A stretch of DNA of 64,000 nucleotides, taken from Lotus japonicus. Its lineage: Eukaryota > Streptophyta > Magnoliopsida > Fabales > Fabaceae. Positions 54,332 through 64,000 of this stretch are shown here, in pieces. The stretch is from the NCBI RefSeq assembly GCF_012489685.1, contig NC_080041.1, forward strand, positions 19,407,802 to 19,471,801. Reading direction: 5' to 3'. The notes beneath the pieces are model-generated. The model saw only the letters and a program-made list of their open reading frames with translations. It had not been told where the DNA came from and did not search any database. Positions within the stretch are counted from its first letter, which is position 1. Each line of letters opens with the position of its first letter. The position numbers were made by a program, and so were the translations under genes.

Positions 54332-55739
54332 ATCAATTTCCATGCAGGTTCAAATCAAATGCATTGTATCCCTGTCCATTTAGCTTTTGATGAATCTAAT
54401 GACCATTATGGAGTTTTAAATTGTGTTTTGCTCTTCTGGTTTATTGAAATTTATATTGAACAAATTGCTACTTATCAACTAGGTACAAATACAATATGCA
54501 TGACAATTTAAATGCTCTGGCTTGTATGGCGATTTTGGCCCTCATTTTTCTGTCTTTGAAATTCATTGTAAAGAACCTTATTAACAACATGTTTGGATCA
54601 GTTTCTTTTTCTTTAGAATTGATTTTGACTTCAGAATATATTATAGAAAGATTTCCAAGCATGCTATAAGTCATGCAATCCAATTAGCTTGATGACCCAG
54701 TTAAAATTGTTGATCTATGTGGGGATGAGTATGGGCTTATGGCCTATTCTGTTTGTTGATGTCAAATTCAGACGTTAATTTACTGAACTCTTAATTCATT
54801 TATGGAAATAGTTCCACAAGTTAGGTGGAATTGAACCAACATTAGGATCAACTAGAGATGCTTCAATGTCTTTAAAAACTGGTCAAGTTTCAAACTGGCA
54901 GGAAATAGATGCTTGGTATTTGAAGCAAAGAATCTTCTGCTTTGAGCTTTCACTCTAACTGTTGTCTCAGATAACCTTAGCACTATCATCTGTTGCAAAA
55001 TTGTCTAGATAGAACCATTTAGATTTGTACAAAGTCAGGGTCATCAGTGCATGTGATGTAGATACAGGGAGATTTTTATTGCTTAAAAATATTTGATGCT
55101 CTGACGAGAGTAGCTGAATGAGTAACTCTGCTATACAGATTCAATAGAAGAAAGATGTTATTGTAATAGAGCTATAAGCTAAGGATTTCATATAATATAC
55201 ATTCTTTAACCTTTTGAATCATATAATCATTTGTTAGTTTGGTATGTGTAGATGTTATAAATCAATTATCCTAAAAACTTTAAACTACATCCTCCCTGAG
55301 GGTATATTCAACTTTTAATTGGAATAATGAGGGCAACAAAGACTCAGACCACTTGGTGATAGAAACTCCGATATGATGTCATGAAGCAACTATTTTAAAA
55401 GTTGCGCAGGTAGATTTGAACACATAATAAGTTTGTTTTCAGCAGGACACCTAATCTTCAAAAGAACCAAAATAATAAGGCATGACCCTATGCCTGTTCA
55501 TTGAAATTCAAACTAATTGTTTTAGCTTGAAATAAAATGCACATTGTTATAAACCCATCAAGAAAATATACAGTAGTTCTGATTGCACAGATACATAAAA
55601 CTAAGAATGCTCACTAGTATGACTTTGAAAAACAAATAGTAAATTTTTACATGAATTATTACTTGCAAAGAAGTTTTTCGCTTTCCCTCTCATACTAGAT
55701 TGCATACCTAAACTATAAAAGCAAGCACACCTTAGTAGT
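54332..55739. other. Downstream region of TSP9-like gene, intergenic
   Basis: 3' UTR of the plus-strand gene, then AT-rich intergenic sequence up to the convergent minus-strand gene. No exon, tRNA or element end is seen. Confidence 0.45.
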
Positions 55740-56135
55740 TCACAGTATGTTATTTTGAGTTTCTGAAGGAGCATGCACAATATCTTCACTTGTGGACCTT
55801 GTGGTTGAGGAATTCGATCTTGAAAATGAAGAGTGGATGAACTCAATGCAGTCCTCAACAGCAGCTGTCCTATAAGAATCAGCGGATGATCCTGCTGATT
55901 CTGATCTTCCTAAGGAAGATGTGTCTCGGTGTAAAGGTCTCTTTAGAGAGACCAGGCGTAGAGCATTTGTTACTCTTTCTGCTAGATCCTTCATAAGCTC
56001 AACCGGAGAGAACTCAGACTGCCAAGGAATCCTGAATATGCAGCTCCTCACATGTCGGTTTCGAGCCGATTTCCTACTAGAATTCTGTCTCCAGGACAAG
56101 CTTGCTTTCTCATTGAAGTGGCCCTTGTGACTCAT
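55740..56135 (-). CDS. Small basic protein of the plant family annotated as josephin-like
   Basis: Intact single-exon ORF of 131 residues. The N-terminus is Arg/Lys/Ser-rich. The conserved core is IPWQSEFSPVELMKDLAERV, TNALRLVSLKRP, then Ser-rich linker, DSYRTAAVEDCIEFIHSSFS and SRSNSSTTRST. This matches the family pattern SPARLLRRL...ARALRLVS...SHRAEAIEDCIEFIN-SSS that plant databases call josephin-like, although it has no Josephin protease fold or catalytic Cys/His/Asn set. Function is unknown. It is basic and rich in phosphorylatable serines. Upstream, a long AT-rich region separates it from the next gene. It converges on the TSP9-like gene. Confidence 0.75.
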   Translation of the reverse strand: MSHKGHFNEKASLSWRQNSSRKSARNRHVRSCIFRIPWQSEFSPVELMKDLAERVTNALRLVSLKRPLHRDTSSLGRSESAGSSADSYRTAAVEDCIEFIHSSFSRSNSSTTRSTSEDIVHAPSETQNNIL

Positions 56136-59100
56136 TTAGAAGCTTATTATGGATTGTAGGGTGAAAATATTAATGTTGTATGCAGGATAGAGAGAAGAAT
56201 GAGAAACTGCTGTTGCAAGTTAAAAGGAATTGTAGGTGAGGCTCATAACTCAAAAGGGAAACTATGTAATGAAGAGGGTCTTGTGTGCTTGAGTGAGAAA
56301 CAAGCATTTATAGTATTTCATCGTAATCGTACCACAAATCGCATAGATTATCGGACGTGAGGTTGTTCTAATTTAATCAGAGGTCTCGGGTTCGAGTCTC
56401 TATAAATGCAGCTGCATTAAATACTTGGTAGGGAGAATTTTGTCGCACATGGCAGTCTTATCCGGCTCGAACATGATTGACTCGGTGGAGGATATATGTG
56501 ATTTAAACCAAAAAACTGTATTTCATTGTTTCACACATGAGTATGTTTATCATGAAAAGCTGCGTAAAAGCACAAAGGAAAGTTCGAAAACAAGTATAAA
56601 GTGGCAGAAAAGGGGATTAAGGTGGAGAGGAAAGAGGCATATTTAAGAAGCTAAAGTAGCAGATGCACTTGCCCTCTTTATGACTTTCATTTTCAGCTGC
56701 ATTGCCACCTTGTGACTTTGCAGATACTTTTATATGCTTTCCATGTAATGGAGAGCAGGACAAGGGGTATCTAAGTTGAGTGAAATCAAAGATAGCAGGA
56801 ATATTTTCAGTTAAAAGCAATTGAGTCATTATTCCTACCCAAACTACCAATTTTAAAATGAGAATGTGGGGGCTACTCTCTGTCACACACTCCACTCCAC
56901 TAAAGAAACTTGCAAAACCACCACTAGGATTGCAACATTGTTATTTGTTTACTCTTTCCTCAAAGCCCCAAGTGCAACCAGACACACTGCCAACTGATTT
57001 GCTGCTCAATATTTTATCCATAAAGAACAGGTCCAGTGTGAACTAGTTGACATGATATGATGATGCTTCATTTAGCAATTGAAAATGAAGTCATTTGTTT
57101 ATCAAAATATACACACTACCTTAACAAATGACCTATTTAAGGTAGTAAAGGCATGTGGTTTCTTTTAACTAAATGGGAAATCAAAAAAAAAAAGTTGTAG
57201 AGTAAAGATGATCCAAGATTTAAATTTAAAGGTTAATGTGAAACTTGGAAAGTTAAAAAGATATAAGAGCATGTTAAACTTAGTGAAAATGTTTTTGTTT
57301 TAACTTTTAATTACAAAAATATAAACTATCTTTATTGTTTCCTTTACAAATATTTGAAAATAAAAAATAAAGTGACAAGATAATATTTTTATAATTAAAA
57401 GTGAACAAAATGTGAAAACAGAATATTTTCACCACATAATCAGGCCCTAATATTGTTTCCTGGACCTATTGTATGAGAGAAAGCAAAGGTGATTCATCTA
57501 GCATGCTTTAAAATTTGATGCTTTAATGTCCAAATCAATTTTTCTACTCCTTGAGATGAATAGTGGTGAGTCCAGGTAAAATAACAGATATATTGGCAAA
57601 AGGTCCATGTCAATACGCCAGTGTGAAACCTATGACCCCTTTGGAGCTTCGTATGAACAACATGCTGCAATTTTTTATTTCTATGCAGCAAACCAAGCTT
57701 ATTAGGTTTCTTATCCTTCTGTCAGAAAATTATTAGAAAAAATGATCACCGAGGACCACATGCCAACTGAAATAGCCAGGAGGTTGATATTCTCCACTGA
57801 GATGTTGAAATGGTTTAACAACTCAAGCATGAAATGGAGTGACAATAAGTTTGATAATTGGGACTTTAAAATTTTAGCAGCTACTGCTTACAAAATGAGA
57901 ACATCAATACATCATTATGATATTTACCTCATGATCTTGTAAATAAAAGTAAAAACACCCCCATGAGAGTTGAGACTAACCCTCATGGTGTGGTGAGCCA
58001 GACTAGACAATTTCTAACATCATAAGTAGTCTATTGTATCAATTAGAATTGAACAATAGGAGGCCAAGAATGAGTGAGATAAAATAAATTCATACAACAT
58101 AATCATCTCTATGAATGATGAATTTTCTTTTCTCCTATCAGTCCCATGCATAACCCAAAGGGCTATTTGCTAAAGGTGAGTAACTACAAGTCATATCTGG
58201 TGGGGCTGGTGAGCAAGGGACAAGAAATAGGGACTTGCTTTCATTTGTTATCAAAATCATGTGACAATCAATACCAGAGGATATTATGAGCCTGTTTGGT
58301 TTTCAGTTGGGTGAATGTGAAAGCACATTCACTCAACGCAACAAGTGCATTCCGTTGGCTAAATGTGCATTGGAAATCGTGATCTCGAATTCCAATGTTT
58401 CAAACGGACTTCCTAAGTGAAAACAAAACAAGCACATAGTTACATATACAACCACATTAGGTGGTCTCCAAAGCATGAAACTATAAGATCACAGAGGATC
58501 TTCACTCATCCACTCTAATAGTTGCAGTCTACATGACTTATAAATGAGAACATAAATAACAAAACAAAAAACTAGCTTCTTACAACTTCAATGAGGAAAT
58601 GATACAAAACAAGGAGATCTGCAGCTTTATGAAATTGAGTAAAGATAAAGATACATCTTTCATTCAGAAAACAACATGATTCAGAATACAATGAATGTCT
58701 ACAGTCAGTTTCCAAGATAGTATGCTGATTTATACAATAGGTTTGTAATAGTAAAGTTTGCATTCACAACAGTTAAAGAAAGACAAAACATTTAATTCCC
58801 TCCCAGAAATTCAAAAACTCAACAAGAAACCTTAGCCCGTAAGACAAGCAATGGTTCCCCTGAGAAAACTGTGACAAGAGTATATCTAAACCTGTCCTAA
58901 ATGACTATATACCCTCACTTCTAACTCCATTCTTAATCAAATTTCAGGGCACATACTAGTTCAAAGGTGCAGTACTGATCCAAGACACACAATTCATGGT
59001 CATGAACATCCTCCAGAAGCAACCATTTTACTGTCATTCACAAACTGAATTCACAAAGATTCATCAGACCCAAATGCTCCATTGGAATGCCATCAACCTT

Positions 59101-59171
59101 GTACTATACATCAACATGCACAAAATTTGACCCAAATGCTCAGACCCAGAGTTAAACATCTAATAAATACT
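56136..59171. other. Long intergenic region, no gene recognised
   Basis: Three kilobases without a supportable gene. A GGGTTCGAGTCTC stretch (56388-56400) looks like a pol III B box, but the A box and boundaries are missing. A stretch with GAGCCTGTTTGGTTTTC (from 58289) to AAAACAAAACAAGC (about 58435) may be a degraded MITE. Small frames at 56617-56895, 57742-57942 and 58572-58763 have no recognisable content. Confidence 0.4.
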
Positions 59172-59928
59172 TCAAGAATGTTTCTCATTCATGACAAGCA
59201 AAACCTCCCCACCATGAGCAATAGTAAAATCCAAGAATTCCCTTACTTTCTCCTTATCACAGAAAGCTTTAGGAGCAGCAAGGTCACTATCCAAGTTATA
59301 CCAAACCCCATCAATCTTCCTCAATGTGATCCAATGCCTACCTTTCCAAATCCCAGCAAACCTAGTCACCAAAACATTGATCACAATCCCCATCAAAACA
59401 TCTTCAGGCGCATCGAGATCAATCGACGACGCCCCGTTTCGACGATCATGCCAAACCACACTCTTCCCTTTCTCTTCCAAAGCCGCAATGAGAACATTGA
59501 TATCATAGTTTCCAGTCAATGCATTGTGATGGGGTTTGAAAAGGAAAGGTAGTGGTGTCCAGGTTTCATTGCTGGACTCATCAAGTGCAAGTCTTTCAGA
59601 AATTGCATTCAATGTTGTTCGAGTAAAAGCATCCTTTTGCTGATTGGAGAGAAAACAAACATACCCAGAAGCAGGAAAAAGCATGAATCAACCAGATTAT
59701 GGAAAAAGAAACGAACTTGGAAGCAAAAATCATCATTTCTTTAGGAATTCAGAGATGGGTATCTGAGGGATTGGGTTGAAAACTTGAAATTGAAAAATGA
59801 TGAAATGAAAAGGGTGTGGAGAGAAGAAGAAGAAGAAGAAGTACCTGAAAGAGAGAGTTGAGAGAGTGCAGGAGACAGAACTGCAACCTTTGCCTTTCGT
59901 GATAGACATGGGAATTCCCAGTTGCCAT
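59172..59928 (-). CDS. Josephin-domain deubiquitinase-like protein, two exons
   Basis: Exon 1 is 59845-59928 (MATGNSHVYHERQRLQFCLL..., 28 codons). The intron 59640-59844 is GT-AG (CAG|GTAC...AATCAG|CAA). Exon 2 is 59172-59639. The product is 183 residues, about the size of single-domain plant Josephin proteins. The catalytic Cys is at residue 18 in QFCLLHSLNSLFQ, His about residue 130 in GRHWITLR and Asn about 143 in WYNLDSDL, the triad of the ataxin-3/Josephin family of ubiquitin-specific proteases. The first in-frame ATG is used. Frames beginning further upstream start at non-ATG codons. A GA-rich (GAA)n tract lies in the intron close to the donor. The protein probably cleaves ubiquitin chains or conjugates in the cytosol or nucleus (family knowledge). 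No lesion is seen. Confidence 0.93.
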
Positions 59929-60706
59929 TGAAGGTGGTAGTTGCTTCAAATTCGATGAAGAAGAAGGAAAGCAGGTTCTGAATTTGCAGATTGTGCATAT
60001 GTGAAAAGATTTTGAGGTTTTTTTTTATATATCAAATTTTAGTAAAATAATTTTGAATTTTTAGTAGTAAAAAGTACAGAAATATATATTTGATATGAAT
60101 CAGTCTTTAATTTATATGATGTAGGTAAAGCCTCTTTTACCTGAATCTAATCAGGTTACTTCATTTTCTATTTATATTTAAATATCATGCACGGATAGTG
60201 TAAACAAGTTTTACAATGACATTCAATTAAAATTAATTATTTATCATCATAATTTTTTTTTAAACTTATCATGTCATAATTAAATTTTCTCTTGACATTG
60301 TTGGTGTATATAAATGTGATATTTTGGAAGAGGTTTATCCATTTAATGTAATCTCAGAGCCTCGAGAATTAGTCTCATGGCTGCCGGCGGTGAATATACC
60401 TTGGAAAACTAATAAATAAATATATGGGATATTTTCTATTTTAAATTTAAATTTAATAATGACATGTTAAATTAATTAATTCTAATTAGATGAGTTTGTG
60501 AAAAAATTATTAAACTATTGAAATGAATTATTTTACAAAACTGTTCATGCTTTTATTTTGGTAAGTTTCATATGTCCAATTTTTTATTTTGCCCTGTTAG
60601 AATATGACACTTAATTGGGAAAGGGTAGTTTAGTAAGATAGCACGTAACTGAGTTTTTTATTCATCAACAACTCAAACTACACCAAAAATACTACATAAA
60701 TTATTT
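59929..60706. other. Upstream region of the Josephin gene
   Basis: Divergent AT-rich sequence. The 5' leader and promoter of the Josephin gene should lie in the first 100-300 bp. A TATATAAAA-like motif on the minus strand is near 60026-60036. Beyond 60100 no feature is seen. Confidence 0.45.
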
Positions 60707-60718
60707 TTCCTCATAATT

Positions 60719-61599
60719 TTATTTTGGTAAACAACTGCTTGAAAAAAAGAAAATAAAAACAAAGATTACAATGCTAACGCCTCATGAATAAGGTGTCACG
60801 GTAATCATTCGCCAACAAGGGAAGTGCGGCCTGTGGGGGGTTCTCAAGAAGCTTCAACCGACAAGAGTCGCGACACCCTCTTTAGCTAAGAGATCAGCAA
60901 CAGCATTGTCTTCTCGGAGGATGTGATGAAAATTGACCTGCCAATCTAAGCTCATAGTATCATAGATCATCCCAATAATAGACGCATACAGATGGAAGCG
61001 ACCACACCCATGCTGAACAAGAGAAAGAGCCAGCTGGGAATCCGAGAACACAAGGACTATCCTCGCACCCTTGGACTAGCAAAGACGCAAACCATAAAAC
61101 ATGGTCAGTAATTCCGCCTTGAGAATTTCAGAGAAACCAACAAACGCAGAGAGCCTGTAGCACCACCTGCCCAAGCCATCTCGAACCACCCCACCTGCAC
61201 CAGCTCGACCTGGATTCCCGAGAGAGGAGCCATCCACATTGAGAGCGACCTAACCCTTGGGAGGCCGCCGCCACGCGACCCAACGAGGCTCAGGAGCGCT
61301 CAACGGAGGCTTGCGAAGCACCTTGAGCATTGCAGCAGCGTTCTGCAGAACGAGCTACCAAGGCTCAGCGACGTGATTGAAAACCACATTGCAGCGGCGT
61401 CGCCAAATGAACAAAGCATGAACCAGCAGCTGCGTCGTCTGCTCCTGAGGTAGTGTGCCCAACCAAGCTTCAAACGAACTCGCGACAAAGAACCCATGGG
61501 CAAGGGAAAGGGCCAAATTACTCCACACTACAGCAGCGCTAGTGCAGTCACGCAAGGAGTGGAGATGCGTCTCCGGCGACGCGGTGCAAAGACGACATA
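60719..61599 (-). mobile_element. 5'-truncated LINE (zf-RVT end and RNase H)
   Basis: Flanked by TTCCTCATAATT (60707-60718 and 61600-61611), an exact 12-bp target duplication. The minus strand reads RLCTASPETHLHSLRDC and ALFIWRRRCNVVFNH (zinc-binding RT tail), then NVDGSSLGNPGRAGAGGVVRD and VFSDSQLALSLVQHG with LREDNAVADLLAKEG, a plant LINE RNase H. A few stops are present. The A tail is short and lies at the left. Confidence 0.85.
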
Positions 61600-61748
61600 T
61601 TCCTCATAATTAATTGAGTAAATTACTATCTCTTCCCCTTAAGAAAAGCTTAAATTACATTCTCCTTTCTTATTTTGAAACCTGCACTTCTATCTCATAA
61701 GAGAAGCTTAAATTACACTCCTATTCCCTCTTATTTCAAAATCTATAC

Positions 61749-63094
61749 TTTTTTTTTTTTTTGAAAGTGGTTCAAACATATAAATCAAGCCGGCATCGAA
61801 GCCAAAGCATCAGAAGCAACAAAAGTGTCAAGACCAGGAGGGCCTTCCTCTATCCAAACAGCAAAAGAGGAGGCTCCCCGGGCTAAAAAGTCAGCGGCAG
61901 TGTTGCCGGAACGACGAACAAACAAAAGATCCATCAGAGTAAAAGATGAAACTAAAGAACGACAATCAGAAATAATTAAATCTAAATAAGAGCATCCTCT
62001 GCTGCGGATCCTCCACCACTGGAAAAGCTGAAGAGAATCCGTCTCAAAACAGACATTGAAGAAACCAAGCTCTAGAGCAAGACTCATCACCCATCTCAGA
62101 CAAAGTGCCTCTGCCAAACCTGCTGATTGCATCATCACAGAAGCTAAAGTCACTGCCGCAAGGATCATACCCTCCTCATCCCGCGCCACCATACCAAACC
62201 CCGCCATGGAACGTCGAACAGAAGCGTCGAAATTCACCTTAATCCACCCAGCTGCAGGCCGGTTCCATGTAGCAACCCCGGTGTGAATAGACGAACGTGG
62301 AAGAACCGTTGGACGTGGAAACGCCTCCAATGCACGCACACGGTCCATAATCGCACCAATGGACAGCTCCCTATCCTCAAACACGCAGGCGTTTCTGGCC
62401 TCCCAAATAGCATACACTGTCGTGAAGAACCTGGCCACCATCTCAGCCCCCACCCCCTCCAATATTTGCAATACCGATGCATGAAAAGATGTTGCCCCTG
62501 TCACATGAACACCCAAAACAGCAAACCAAACCCTCCTAATACAGAAGCACTCGAGCAACACATGAGGAATTGATTCCTCCTCAATCCCACACCATGGGCA
62601 TAAAGGATCCACATCTAAACCTCTCTTGCGAAGCTTGGTTCGAACAGGCATGAAACCCGAAACAGCCCTCCACACAACCTCTTTACAGCGAGGTAACGCA
62701 CATGATTTCCAAATAAGCTTCCAAACCGAGGCTGGTAGAGTAGGAGCTCTTGAAGACGATGCTTCCTCCTGAGTATTCAGCCTCCTAATGAACTCATATC
62801 CAGATTTCACAGAGTACCAACCATCCGACGACTCGGGCCAAAACAAACGATCACCGGAGGGCTGAATAGGCAAAGGCACAGCAAGAATAGCTGCTGCTGT
62901 AGCTGGGTTAAAAACCAGCTCCACCAAGTTTACTCACCACCTCCCATGGTCCAGCAAATCGGCCACAAATTTTAAATTTAACTCGTCAATTAGATCATGG
63001 TGATACACCATAGGAGAACCATTAGGGAGCCAAGCATCCCTCACAATATCCACAGACCTACCATCCTCTATTCGCCATCTTCCGCCTCTTTCAA
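61749..63094 (-). mobile_element. 5'-truncated LINE with poly-A tail
   Basis: Poly-T on the plus strand at 61749-61762 is the tail of a minus-strand LINE. The duplication TATAC(TTTT) flanks it (61744-61748 with the T run, and 63095-63103). The 5' edge falls inside the RT-linked RIEDGRSVDI-RDAWLP motif near 63060-63090. The coding remnant is annotated separately. Confidence 0.8.
61785..63080 (-). pseudogene. LINE ORF2 C-terminus: zinc-binding RT tail and RNase H
   Basis: The open frame 62927-61785 (380 codons) continues from DGRSVDIVRDAWLPNGSP, with one TGA near 62937. The zf-RVT domain has WKLIWKSCALPRCKEVVWRA and LCPWCGIEEESIPHVLLEC (Cys/His zinc site). The RNase H-like domain has VNFDASVRRSMAGFGMVARD with the first catalytic Asp, LAEALCLRW with Glu, ETDSLQLFQWW with Asp and VRRSGNTAADFLARGAS with the last Asp. 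In a complete LINE these domains close ORF2 after the reverse transcriptase. The RT and endonuclease are missing by 5' truncation. Confidence 0.88.
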
Positions 63095-63740
63095 TATACT
63101 TTTACTCTCATCTCTTAAGAGATAATATATATTATAAGTATTTTTTTTGAAATGAATATATATTATAAGTTCATTTCCGTACAAATAGACTTCTTGTATT
63201 TGTTACCTCTATTAACTATTCTACTATTAATATGTAGTTTCGATTTCCTACTATCAATTATAGGACATTTTAAAAATGAAATAAATATTTTAGATGATGT
63301 TCACAAGCTCATAAACAAAATATTTCAAGAGTTTAAGTTAATCTTAAAATTTAAAGTTAGTTAATCATGATTTATTTTTGAAATTAATCATGATAGTTAT
63401 ATAGAAAACAAAAGTTGTCTATAAACCCGTTCATTGTCATTTAAACCAAACCATTAAAAAATTCATTTATAAAAACTAAACATAAAATAAGGTATCTTTA
63501 ATAACATGGTTGGGAGCCTTTTCACAATTGATTTTACAGCTAAAATCATGTATGGAGAGAAACTTTTGTGTGTTATAATTAATTTGAGTAAATTATTCTC
63601 TTGTCCTTCGAGAGAAGTTTAAATTACACTCTTATCTCTTATTTCAAAACTTACACTTCATTCCATTGAGTGAAGCTTAAGTTATACTCGCTGCTTCTCT
63701 TATTTCAAATCGTATACTCTCTTCCCTTAAGAGATAAATA

Positions 63741-64000
63741 ATTATAATTTTTATTTTTAAAGATGCAAGTCTTTTAACCTCGTAAAATCATGCATTTTAG
63801 AAGTAAACTTTAATAATTAGGTCATTTCGCCTTCAGCCACTATATGCCTTTCAATTTTTATAATACCTTTATCGGCACCTGTGCCTGAAAATCCTCACTA
63901 TTTGGCTCTCAATGTCTCTGGTGTTTCTGAAAGCAGAGCTCTCTGTAGAACAAATTTTTTTTTTTCCTTTGGTTTTCAACTCCTCTAGATATTAACTAGA
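63741..64000. other. Right edge, no feature seen
   Basis: The last 260 bp show a slight rise in C and G and a pyrimidine-rich end. This could be a leader of a gene continuing to the right, but nothing can be called. Confidence 0.3.

Larger units (their letters stand above)
61612..63740. repeat. Dispersed 58-bp repeat block, two arrays
   Basis: A unit of about 58 bp containing GAAGCTTAAATTACACTC followed by TCTTATTTCAAAA occurs twice in tandem at about 61641-61748 and twice at about 63610-63725, each array starting with GAGTAAATTA and ending with CTTAAGAGATAA-type sequence. The first array is interrupted by the LINE 61749-63094. It has no coding content. Confidence 0.7.

Noticed and set aside
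56340..56480. tRNA-derived SINE suggested by GGGTTCGAGTCTC
   Set aside because: Only a B-box-like string is present. No clear A box, tail or target duplication was found.
58289..58440. MITE-like sequence with GAGCCTGTTTGGTTTTC
   Set aside because: The inverted partner is too weak and no target duplication is visible.
56617..58763. Small ORFs of 60-92 codons between the two minus-strand genes
   Set aside because: No domain, signal peptide or splice pattern. The length is expected by chance in AT-rich DNA.
1..64000. CRISPR array, prokaryotic operon, prophage or tRNA gene
   Set aside because: No spaced short repeats, no Shine-Dalgarno/operon layout and no cloverleaf was found. The tRNA-Asp string is a retroelement primer site, repeated at 5832, 21108 and 21570.

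Overview
This is plant nuclear DNA, almost certainly from a eudicot and probably a legume. I infer the legume from the style of the elements: tRNA-Asp-primed non-autonomous LTR elements, a SIRE/Maximus-like Ty1-copia LTR and Tat-lineage Ty3/gypsy elements. Spliced genes with GT-AG introns, LINE poly-A tails and Helitron CTAG ends rule out a prokaryote. There is no operon, CRISPR or phage content. About three quarters of the window is nested transposable elements. I recognise four plausible host genes: a GASA/snakin peptide gene (10.4-10.9 kb, minus, three exons), a TSP9-like thylakoid phosphoprotein gene (54.1-54.3 kb, plus), a small gene of the plant family usually called josephin-like (55.7-56.1 kb, minus) and a true Josephin-domain protein gene (59.2-59.9 kb, minus, two exons).

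Layout. 0.3-9.4 kb: degraded Helitron A, split by a complete minus-strand non-autonomous LTR element (1280-7097, target duplication ATCAT). 9.9-10.1 kb: LINE 3' fragment. 10.4-10.9 kb: GASA gene. 11.9-13.4 kb: remnant of a MULE/FAR1-type transposase with a C-terminal OTU-like domain, followed by a 24-bp minisatellite. 14.5-15.1 kb: LINE 3' end. 15.6-32.7 kb: Tat-lineage element on the plus strand (target duplication AGTGG). It contains a minus-strand non-autonomous element (16968-22960, TGTGG), which itself contains a solo LTR (CATAG), and a 4-kb solo LTR (27705-31748, AAGGG). 33.4-48.7 kb: a second copy of the same Tat family on the minus strand (GTTGG). It contains a chimeric non-autonomous element (40253-45427) and a truncated SIRE-like element in place of its gag region. 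50.5-53.6 kb: Helitron B, a sister copy of Helitron A, ending about 450 bp upstream of the TSP9-like gene. 53.6-60.0 kb: gene-containing segment. 60.7-63.1 kb: two 5'-truncated minus-strand LINEs in a repeated AT-rich block.

How the parts relate. Both Tat elements carry, besides gag-pol, an antisense ORF. It encodes a protein of the putative gypsy-type transposon family (Transposase_28-like) with a C-terminal coiled coil, and both copies retain a 70-76 nt intron at the same place. Both are broken by stops, frameshifts, deletions and insertions. The non-autonomous LTR elements carry no pol. They share a tRNA-Asp primer site, and two of them encode a gag-tail-like protein, so they presumably moved on proteins supplied in trans. 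The LTRs of two related non-autonomous families each carry a dense cluster of GC-rich palindromes directly upstream of the TATA box, with unrelated sequence but the same architecture. That is the most unusual signal I found. All readings were made by eye; no database search was run.
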